Positions 1 to 5,020 of a stretch of 5,020 nt of DNA are shown here, one piece after another. Each line of letters opens with the position of its first letter. Within the stretch, counting starts at the first letter, position 1. A model generated the notes under the pieces. The model was not told the DNA's origin. It did no database searches and saw nothing but the letters and a program-made list of their open reading frames with translations. Source of the stretch: Candidatus Pollutiaquabacter sp. (GTDB lineage: Bacteria > Bacteroidota > Bacteroidia > AKYH767-A > 2013-40CM-41-45); the NCBI GenBank assembly GCA_903854075.1, contig CAINVI010000095.1, forward strand, positions 1-5,020. The letters are read 5' to 3'. The translations under genes were made by a program, and so were the position numbers.

Positions 1-179
1 CGCGAGGTCATGGGCTTTATTTCGTCATGAATCAGTCCGTCGTAGCCGCGATGAATTCCAGCTATCTGTTTCCGGTAAAAGAGTGCCGTGCGTACGACGG
101 CACGGATGGCTGCATTCATTCCCGGAGCATCGCCACCGGAAGTAAGGATCCCGATTTTTTTAATCTTGGAACGTGTCAT
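1..179 (-). CDS. pfkA: 6-phosphofructokinase, N-terminal part (runs off the left edge)
   Basis: This is the start of a phosphofructokinase, the cytoplasmic glycolytic enzyme that phosphorylates fructose 6-phosphate to fructose 1,6-bisphosphate. Translating the minus strand gives 59 complete codons beginning MTRSKIKKIGILTSGGDAPG, followed by MNAAIRAVVRTAL and then GIHRGYDGLI. The GGDAPGMNAAIR block (about residues 15-26) is the family's nucleotide-binding signature, and the GI..GYxGL block follows at its usual distance. ATP-dependent and pyrophosphate-dependent forms differ at residues beyond the window edge, so the phosphoryl donor is not settled, although this N terminus resembles ATP-dependent enzymes. 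An in-frame ATG three codons upstream (position 188) is an alternative start; 179 is preferred because it gives the usual short N terminus. The gene is divergent from the Nudix-type regulator, and a perfect palindrome lies just upstream. The family call is near certain; only the exact start is open. Confidence 0.95.
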   Translation of the reverse strand, partial: MTRSKIKKIGILTSGGDAPGMNAAIRAVVRTALFYRKQIAGIHRGYDGLIHDEIKPMTS

Positions 180-201
180 GGCAAGCATTTTAATAGAACG
201 T

Positions 202-232
202 TAAAGTTAGTGTATTTTTTACACTAACTAAA
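202..232 (-). promoter_or_regulatory. Candidate pfkA promoter (Bacteroidota type)
   Basis: Read on the minus strand, TTTA (229-232) is followed after exactly 19 bases by TAACTTTA (202-209). The Bacteroidota primary sigma factor recognises TTTG about 19 bases before TAnnTTTG, so each element here differs only in its last base. The start codon at 179 lies about 22 bases downstream of the -7 element. The palindrome at 205-229 fills the space between the two elements and overlaps the -7 element, so a bound protein would block polymerase. The assignment rests on motif match alone. Confidence 0.45.
205..229. promoter_or_regulatory. Perfect palindromic operator between pfkA and the Nudix-type regulator
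   Basis: AGTTAGTGTA (205-214), a TTTTT spacer (215-219) and TACACTAACT (220-229) form a perfect 10+10 bp inverted repeat. Transcription factors of the NrtR/Nudix group bind palindromes of roughly this size, and their sites usually lie next to the regulator gene. Here the site separates the regulator from pfkA and overlaps the candidate pfkA promoter. It could in principle form an RNA hairpin, but its AT-rich arms and its position upstream of a start codon fit a protein-binding site better. A 12 bp half (TAGTTAGTGTAA, minus strand of 219-230) recurs exactly at 1991-2002, upstream of the secreted-protein genes. That this regulator binds here is inferred from position and symmetry. Confidence 0.7.
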
Positions 233-397
233 TTATCCGACCCGTGAAATAACGCAATCATTATAGTGTGCGAACATCTAGAAAATTTAGCCTCCGGAAA
301 CAGGGCAAAGAATAGAAAAACGGCATTACACGGATGCATTTCTGCCCTATCAACGTTGGATTACCACGGACAAAAAGACTATTTTGCGGTCCGAAAT

Positions 398-1090
398 ATG
401 CAACCCAAGAAACTACCCCGTCTCAAATCGACTTTTTCCGTCGACTGCGTAATTTTCGGCGTAGATGATGGCGTATTAAAAATCCTTCTGATTGAACGGA
501 ACGAGCCGCCCTTCAAAGCATGGAAAGCTATCCCAGGCAATCTGGTACGCGATCAGGAAGATATCGATGATGCAGCCAAACGGATTTTGTACGAATTGAC
601 CGGACTGAAAGATATCTACCTCGAACAATCCTACACCTTTGGCCGCACCAATCGTCACCCGCAGGGACGTGTAATTACTGTGTCCTATTATTCCCTCATT
701 CAAAAAACCGACGATATACGGCCGGTGACAGGGTTTGCCAAAACGGCGTTCTGGTGCCCGGTACACGAACTTCCTAAGCTTGCATTTGACCACCGGGAAA
801 TCGTAGAAAAAGCATTGGCGCAACTCAAACACAAAATCAATTACCAACCCATCGGCTTCGAGCTTCTCCCGAAGCGTTTCACCCTCACCCAACTTCAGCA
901 CGTTTACGAAGCGATTCTGGAAGTGGATTTGGACAAGCGTAATTTTAGAAAAAAGATGTTGAGTTTTGGATTGTTGGAATCGTGTCAGGAAAAGCAGACC
1001 GGAGGATCACATCGTGCGGCCAGTCTATATCGGTTTAACAAAAAAAGGTACCACCAATTAGCCACCAAAGGGTTCATATTTGGGCTCTGA
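398..1090 (+). CDS. Nudix-domain winged-helix transcriptional regulator (NrtR/AraR-like)
   Basis: This is a cytoplasmic DNA-binding regulator of 230 residues, the usual family size. The N-terminal half is a Nudix fold (about residues 11-145) with FSVDCVIFG, the Nudix-box equivalent at 47-70 and the family block YLEQSYTFGRTNRHPQGRVI. The box keeps E54, R62, E66 and G69, but the second glycine is N48 and two positions that carry catalytic glutamates in hydrolases are I63 and L67. This points to ligand sensing without hydrolysis. The C-terminal part (about 155-230) is the family's winged helix: FTLTQLQHVYEAIL, LDKRNFRKKM, HRAASLYRF and a final KGF. Relatives include NrtR, which responds to ADP-ribose, and the Bacteroides arabinose regulator AraR; the ligand here is unknown. 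The frame stays open upstream to a GTG at 266, but that 44-residue extension looks unlike the family, so ATG 398 is chosen. Probably autoregulated through the palindrome at 205-229. Confidence 0.9.
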   Translation: MQPKKLPRLKSTFSVDCVIFGVDDGVLKILLIERNEPPFKAWKAIPGNLVRDQEDIDDAAKRILYELTGLKDIYLEQSYTFGRTNRHPQGRVITVSYYSLIQKTDDIRPVTGFAKTAFWCPVHELPKLAFDHREIVEKALAQLKHKINYQPIGFELLPKRFTLTQLQHVYEAILEVDLDKRNFRKKMLSFGLLESCQEKQTGGSHRAASLYRFNKKRYHQLATKGFIFGL

Positions 1091-1105
1091 TCGCTAAAAG
1101 AGAAT

Positions 1106-1138
1106 AAAAAAAGGAGACCGGTATGGCCTCCTTTTTTT
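1106..1138. terminator. Bidirectional intrinsic terminator between convergent genes
   Basis: Seven A's plus GGAG (1106-1116) pair perfectly with CTCC plus seven T's (1128-1138). After one A/C mismatch the stem continues with CC/GG and closes on a five-base loop (1120-1124). The structure has a T-run after the stem on both strands. It lies 15 bases after the regulator's stop and 22 bases beyond the stop of the minus-strand secreted-protein gene, so it can serve both transcripts. Confidence 0.9.
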
Positions 1139-1160
1139 CATTTCCGAAAATCGCCTAAAA

Positions 1161-1940
1161 TTAACGGGCGATCATCAGTTTACCAGTCGTACGAGCACTG
1201 TTAGAAACGAGTGCATACGTGTAGATACCGGAAGGCAATTGGTTGCCGTTGTTGTCGTTTCCGATCCAGTTGTAGTAATGAACACCAGCCGACTGCAATT
1301 CGTCGAACAGGGTGATTACTTCACGACCGGTAACATCGTACACCGTCAAAGACACGTTAGCAGCGCCGTTGAGGTTGTAGGCAAACACCGTGCTGGTGGT
1401 CACCGGATTCGGAGCGTTGTAGATTCCGAGTTGCTTACCTACGATGTTGTTTACAGACGCTGGAGAGGTCGTAGCTGTAACACCGCTGAATGGCGTACCA
1501 TCGGAATTGTACACTTCAGGAGTCACCGTAGTGAGATCCATGAAGATATCCGAATTGTTGGCATCCTTACCGGAGTTTACGCCAACTTCATCGCGGAACA
1601 CCATACCGACACGAGCAACAGAAGCGCTCGGAACCGGACCGTTAGCCGCCTGGCTGTAATAAGCCACCGGATCAATGGTGATCTGCCACAGGTCAGTGCC
1701 AACACTGGTCATTTCACCAATGCCGTCATCCTGGCCCCAGTTACCCACCACATAATTCCAGCAAGAGCCATCGAGTGGACCAGCCACGTCGTTACCGCCG
1801 GAATGCATGTAAACTTTCGTAGCACCACCCAAAGCAGAAACACCTTGTGTAGCGTCGTACGTAATCGTAAGGTCATACTGCGCTTGCGCAAAGAATGCGG
1901 AAGCGAGAAGACCAGCCGTTAAGAGTACTTGTTTTCTCAT
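1161..1940 (-). CDS. Secreted T9SS cargo protein with a single putative glucan-binding module
   Basis: This 259-residue protein has no recognised catalytic domain. Residues 1-20 form a Sec signal peptide (MRKQ, a hydrophobic stretch, AQA before Q21). Residues about 22-137 form a beta-rich module with VYMHSGG, WNYVVGNWG, MTSVGTDLWQITID, RVGMVFRD and a final SDIFMDL. The same landmarks in the same order occur at residues 43-148 of the amylase encoded divergently. After a Thr/Ser/Val-rich linker, residues about 173-259 form a T9SS type A sorting domain: YNAPNPVTTSTVFAYNL, YDVTGREV, a FlgD-like NGNQLPSGIYTYAL strand and the C-terminal KLMIAR. The expected route is Sec export followed by T9SS release or surface attachment. 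The module resembles small starch-binding beta-sandwiches, so substrate binding beside the amylase is plausible but unproven. Start chosen because the signal peptide begins directly at this ATG, after an A/T-rich leader. Confidence 0.85.
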   Translation of the reverse strand: MRKQVLLTAGLLASAFFAQAQYDLTITYDATQGVSALGGATKVYMHSGGNDVAGPLDGSCWNYVVGNWGQDDGIGEMTSVGTDLWQITIDPVAYYSQAANGPVPSASVARVGMVFRDEVGVNSGKDANNSDIFMDLTTVTPEVYNSDGTPFSGVTATTSPASVNNIVGKQLGIYNAPNPVTTSTVFAYNLNGAANVSLTVYDVTGREVITLFDELQSAGVHYYNWIGNDNNGNQLPSGIYTYALVSNSARTTGKLMIAR

Positions 1941-1978
1941 GAGATTTTAATTAGGTTAGAGATTGTGTTATAACGGTA

Positions 1979-1986
1979 CAAAATTA
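1979..1986 (-). promoter_or_regulatory. Bacteroidota -7 element for the small secreted-protein gene
   Basis: The minus strand reads TAATTTTG, an exact match to the Bacteroidota -7 consensus TAnnTTTG, and its downstream edge lies 38 bases upstream of the start codon at 1940. No convincing TTTG -33 element stands at the expected distance; that region is occupied by the operator-like sequence at 1991-2011. A missing -33 element together with an adjacent protein-binding site would fit a regulated promoter. Confidence 0.5.
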
Positions 1987-1990
1987 CAAA

Positions 1991-2011
1991 TAGTTAGTGT
2001 AATTTAGACAC
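1991..2011. promoter_or_regulatory. Operator-like site matching half of the pfkA palindrome
   Basis: TAGTTAGTGTAA (1991-2002) is identical over 12 bases to one arm of the palindrome at 205-229 (minus strand of 219-230). The inner partner ACAC stands at 2008-2011, so GTGT-N7-ACAC spacing is conserved between the two sites, but the outer TAAC of the second arm is not. The site lies just upstream of the -7 element of the minus-strand gene and also upstream of the divergent amylase gene. It is most likely a weaker site for the Nudix-type regulator encoded in this window. Confidence 0.55.
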
Positions 2012-2030
2012 CGCAAGGGCACACTTTTTG

Positions 2031-2037
2031 CTAACTA
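2031..2037. promoter_or_regulatory. Inverted operator half-site on the amylase side
   Basis: CTAACTA here is the reverse complement of TAGTTAG at 1991-1997. The two half-sites are 40 bases apart centre to centre, about four helical turns, and an ACAC also occurs nearby at 2021-2024. It could be a second regulator contact serving the amylase promoter. A seven-base match in AT-rich DNA can arise by chance, so support is weak. Confidence 0.25.
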
Positions 2038-2085
2038 TATAAGGCCACTTTTTAACAGCTGAAAAGAAACCCTTAATTTCACCCC

Positions 2086-4911
2086 ATGCGTTACCAACAC
2101 CCCACTATTTTGTTGAAGTTTTATGCCATTTTGGTCCTTCTCACGGCTTTAACTTTCAACACAAGCGCCCAAGTCGTGCTAGCTCAGCCGTACTTTTTCG
2201 GGGGAACGGATTCTGTCACCATCATTTTTGACGCCAGTAATGGAAACGGCGGCCTCATCAATTACAACGATTCCGTATATGCCCATACCGGTGTAATTAC
2301 TAACGTCTCCAACCAGTGGCGGTATGTGAAGGCCGCCTGGGGCACTGCCGATCCGGCTGTCCGCATGACTAAAATCGGAAGTAATCTTTACCGAATTTCC
2401 TTCCGTCCGCGCACCTTCTTCGGTGTTCCCGCCAACGAAACGATCAAAAAGCTCGCTTTTGTATTTAGAAATGACGACGGAACGGTTACCGGACGCAACG
2501 CAGATGGTAGTGATATCTTTATCGAACTTCGGGACACCACCCGGATCAATTGCGCCATTATCCAACCTTACACCGACCAAGGAAATCCGGTTTTATCAGC
2601 TACCGCCGGCCAGTCCATCGCTTTTACCGGCATTGCTGACTCGTCAGCGCAGCTTCGGTTTGAACTAAATGGCGTAAGTGTAGCCACCGGTACCGGCGAC
2701 TCCTTACAAACCAACCTCAGCTCATCCACCTACGGCATGAATACGGTACGCTTTATCGCCGAAGGAATCAGCACGCGAGATACCGCCACGTTTATATTTC
2801 TGGTAAACCCGGTTCCGGTGACCGCCAACCTTCCTGCCGGCAGTAAAGACGGCGTCACCTATCTTAACGACAGTACCGTCCGACTAAATCTGTTTGCCCC
2901 TTACAAAGAATTCGTTTACGTTATTGGCGATTTCAACAACTGGCAACTGGATACTTCGTATCTGATGCAACGTACACCGGACAGCTCACGCTATTGGATG
3001 GACATCACAGGTCTTACGCCAGGAAGAGAATATGTGTATCAGTACTACGTAAACGCTACGCTTAAAATAGCCGATCCGTATACCGAAAAGGTTCTTGACC
3101 CCTCCAATGACAGCGGCATCGGTGCAGCTACTTATCCCAATCCTACGCCCTACCCGACAGGACGCACCACCGGCATTGCATCAGTGTTGCAAACGGCACG
3201 TACTCCGTATGTCTGGCAAACGCAAACCTATACGCGTCCGGCAAAATCCGATTTGGTCATCTACGAGTTACTGGTCCGCGATTTCATGCTTGCACACAAT
3301 TACAAAGGACTTATCGATACGCTAAGCTATCTTCAGCGACTGGGTGTAAATGCGATTGAGCTGATGCCTATTAATGAGTTCGAAGGCAATCAAAGTTGGG
3401 GATACAATCCATCATTTTATTTCGCTCCGGACAAATATTACGGAACACGCGATGCCCTGAAAGCATTTATTGACACCTGTCACGCACGAGGAATCGTGGT
3501 GTTACTTGATATGGTCTTCAATCATCAGGCAGGACAGTCGCCTATGGTTCAACTCTATTTCAACAGCGCTACCGGTCAGCCGGCGGCGAACAGTCCATGG
3601 TTCAATCCTTCAGCTCCTCATGACTTCAGTGTATTCTATGACATGAACCACGACAGTCCGCACACCCGCTATTTCATCGATCGCGTGAATGAATTTTGGA
3701 TCAATGAATATAAAATAGATGGATTCCGGTTCGACCTGGCTAAAGGATTCACCCAGCGCTACACGCTCGGAAACACTTCCCTTTTTGCCGCCTATGATCC
3801 AACACGAGTTTACAATATCGAACGAATGGCGGATCATATTTGGAGTGTTGACTCCACCAACTACATCATACTGGAGCTTTTCGCCGACAACAACGAAGAG
3901 ACGGTATACGCCAATCGCGGCATGCTACTCTGGGGAAACAGTAATTACGCCTACAATCAAGCAACAATGGGCTACCAATCTGGCAGCGACTTTTCTGGCG
4001 TTTCCTACAAGTCCAGAGGATGGAATGTACCGCACTTGATTGGTTACATGGAAAGTCATGACGAAGAGCGACTGATGTACAAAAACACCATGTACGGCGC
4101 CACCTCCGGTGGCTACTCCGTAAAAGACACTACTTCAGCTATTGAGCGATTGGAAATGGCCGGCGCTTTCTACTTCACTATTCCCGGACCTAAAATGATA
4201 TGGATGGGCGGAGAACTGGGCTACGACGTTTCCATCAACAATCCTTGCCGCACCTGCAACCGTCCATTCCGCTGGAATTATTACGCTGTTGCCGAGCGGC
4301 AGTTCCTCTACCGAATCTGGGGTTCACTCATGGAACTGCGGAAAAACGAACCGGTTTTTCAGACGGCTAACTTCAACATGCAACTTACGACACTAGGAAA
4401 AACGATTCACTTGAATCATGCCACCATGAATGTCACAGTAATCGGAAATTTCAATGTAACAACCTCCAGCATCAATCCCGTTTTTCAGAATATCGGATGG
4501 TGGTACGACTACTTCTCCGGCGACAGTATTTATGTGAGTAGCACTACTGCCACACTTTCCCTGCAGCCCGGCGAGTACCATGTTTACACTTCAAGGAGAC
4601 TTTCCGCTCCAGACCTAACAACTCCGGTCGTTGAATTGGGTCAACTACCAGTTGCCGAACTGCTGCCTTATCCGAACCCGGCATCCGAAACAACTACCCT
4701 ACGTTATAGCTTACTAAAGGCCGGCATCGTACAACTGGAAATTTATTCCACGAACGGACAAATAATAAAATCACTGACGACCGACCTGCAGCAGGCCGGC
4801 GAGCACGATTTCACGTGGGAAATCGCCCAAGAAGGAATAGGTGCAGGCATCTACTTCTGCAAAGTGATTACAGGTGACCGAGTCCATATGGCGCGTATAG
4901 TTATTCCTTAA
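2086..4911 (+). CDS. Secreted multidomain GH13 alpha-amylase-family glycoside hydrolase (T9SS cargo)
   Basis: This 941-residue enzyme should act on alpha-1,4-glucans (starch, glycogen or maltodextrins) outside the cell. Domains in order: signal peptide (about 1-28, hydrophobic core, TSA before Q29); a beta-rich module (43-148) homologous to the divergent secreted protein; an Ig-like segment (about 156-242); a CBM48-like E-set domain (about 252-340) with VIGDFNNW; the GH13 barrel (about 388-750); a C-terminal beta domain (about 755-836); and a T9SS type A sorting domain (about 859-941) with PYPNPASETTTLRYSL, YSTNG and GAGIYFCKV. All GH13 core regions are present: DMVFNH (475-480), GFRFD with R548 and nucleophile D550, acid/base E597 in ILELFAD, and H658-D659 in ESHDEER. 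WGYNPSFYFAPDKYYG (438-453) is also typical. The catalytic residues predict activity; alpha-amylase, neopullulanase-like or branching specificity cannot be decided here. C721-x2-C724 may form a disulfide. Confidence 0.93.
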   Translation: MRYQHPTILLKFYAILVLLTALTFNTSAQVVLAQPYFFGGTDSVTIIFDASNGNGGLINYNDSVYAHTGVITNVSNQWRYVKAAWGTADPAVRMTKIGSNLYRISFRPRTFFGVPANETIKKLAFVFRNDDGTVTGRNADGSDIFIELRDTTRINCAIIQPYTDQGNPVLSATAGQSIAFTGIADSSAQLRFELNGVSVATGTGDSLQTNLSSSTYGMNTVRFIAEGISTRDTATFIFLVNPVPVTANLPAGSKDGVTYLNDSTVRLNLFAPYKEFVYVIGDFNNWQLDTSYLMQRTPDSSRYWMDITGLTPGREYVYQYYVNATLKIADPYTEKVLDPSNDSGIGAATYPNPTPYPTGRTTGIASVLQTARTPYVWQTQTYTRPAKSDLVIYELLVRDFMLAHNYKGLIDTLSYLQRLGVNAIELMPINEFEGNQSWGYNPSFYFAPDKYYGTRDALKAFIDTCHARGIVVLLDMVFNHQAGQSPMVQLYFNSATGQPAANSPWFNPSAPHDFSVFYDMNHDSPHTRYFIDRVNEFWINEYKIDGFRFDLAKGFTQRYTLGNTSLFAAYDPTRVYNIERMADHIWSVDSTNYIILELFADNNEETVYANRGMLLWGNSNYAYNQATMGYQSGSDFSGVSYKSRGWNVPHLIGYMESHDEERLMYKNTMYGATSGGYSVKDTTSAIERLEMAGAFYFTIPGPKMIWMGGELGYDVSINNPCRTCNRPFRWNYYAVAERQFLYRIWGSLMELRKNEPVFQTANFNMQLTTLGKTIHLNHATMNVTVIGNFNVTTSSINPVFQNIGWWYDYFSGDSIYVSSTTATLSLQPGEYHVYTSRRLSAPDLTTPVVELGQLPVAELLPYPNPASETTTLRYSLLKAGIVQLEIYSTNGQIIKSLTTDLQQAGEHDFTWEIAQEGIGAGIYFCKVITGDRVHMARIVIP

Positions 4912-4959
4912 GCAGGAACAATTCGCTAATATTGTATCGCCGCTGCTTGTGGCGACACT

Positions 4960-5020
4960 ATGAACCGAACTATCCGCTATTTCATTATTTTTCTTGCAAC
5001 GTTGGCCGCAGAGCCTGCCG
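4960..5020 (+). CDS. Start of a probably exported protein (runs off the right edge)
   Basis: An ATG 48 bases after the amylase stop opens a frame that stays open for 20 codons to the window edge and reads MNRTIRYFIIFLATLAAEPA. The arginines at positions 3 and 6 followed by an aliphatic stretch look like a signal peptide or first membrane segment. Same strand and short spacing suggest co-transcription with the amylase gene, and no clear terminator separates them. Too little is visible to name a family, and the frame could still prove spurious. Confidence 0.5.
   Translation, partial: MNRTIRYFIIFLATLAAEPA

Noticed and set aside
302..348. AGGGCA/TGCCCT inverted repeat in the leader before the regulator.
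   Set aside because: Only six bases pair across a 35-base loop, with no riboswitch-like structure or conserved motif visible.
356..386. TTG followed 21 bases later by TATTTTG as a promoter for the regulator.
   Set aside because: The -7 element is one base short of TAnnTTTG and would leave only a few bases before the ATG at 398, so it is not convincing.
266..397. A 44-residue N-terminal extension of the regulator from a GTG start at 266.
   Set aside because: The extension is rich in residues unlike the family's N terminus and shows no domain. The Nudix fold begins shortly after Met at 398, which gives the normal 230-residue length.
1239..1922. Long plus-strand open frame opposite the small secreted-protein gene.
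   Set aside because: The minus-strand product has a signal peptide, a recognisable module and a T9SS tail. The plus-strand translation shows no domain and is explained as a frame shadow.
4934..4958. Hairpin between the amylase gene and the downstream frame (TCGCC/GGCGA, extended by GT/AC across one mismatch).
   Set aside because: The stem is short, the loop is nine bases and no T-run follows, so it is not a credible terminator; it may be chance.
1..5020. Search for CRISPR arrays, insertion sequences, tRNA or rRNA genes and defence genes.
   Set aside because: No repeated spacer pattern, transposase, terminal inverted repeats or RNA-gene signature was seen; the window is densely filled by the metabolic genes described.

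Overview
The window looks like a carbohydrate-metabolism locus from a member of the Bacteroidota. Four things support this. Two secreted proteins carry C-terminal sorting domains of the type IX secretion system (T9SS). The start regions lack Shine-Dalgarno sequences. One promoter has an exact match to the phylum's -7 element (TAnnTTTG). The regulator belongs to the Nudix/winged-helix group used by Bacteroidota to control sugar genes. Genus and species cannot be read from this sequence.

Layout. (1) Positions 1-179, minus strand: the first 59 codons of a 6-phosphofructokinase gene (pfkA), which runs off the left edge. (2) Positions 180-397: the divergent control region between pfkA and the regulator, holding a perfect 10+10 bp palindrome with a 5 bp spacer. 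(3) Positions 398-1090, plus strand: a transcriptional regulator with a degenerate Nudix domain and a C-terminal winged helix. (4) Positions 1106-1138: a strong symmetrical terminator between convergent genes. (5) Positions 1161-1940, minus strand: a 259-residue secreted protein with one beta-rich module and a T9SS tail. (6) Positions 1941-2085: a second divergent control region, which repeats half of the pfkA palindrome. (7) Positions 2086-4911, plus strand: a 941-residue multidomain GH13 (alpha-amylase family) enzyme exported for T9SS secretion. (8) Positions 4960-5020: the beginning of another probably exported protein, cut by the right edge.

How it may fit together (inference). The amylase-like enzyme would cleave alpha-glucans outside the cell or on its surface. 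The small divergent protein shares the enzyme's N-terminal module and could help bind substrate. The released sugars would enter glycolysis, where phosphofructokinase is a control step. The Nudix-type regulator probably binds the palindrome beside its own gene and pfkA. The same 12 bp half-site with a conserved ACAC partner recurs between the two secreted-protein genes, which suggests one regulon linking extracellular glucan breakdown to glycolysis. All the families are recognisable. The least described parts are the shared N-terminal module, the stand-alone module protein and the proposed operator circuit.
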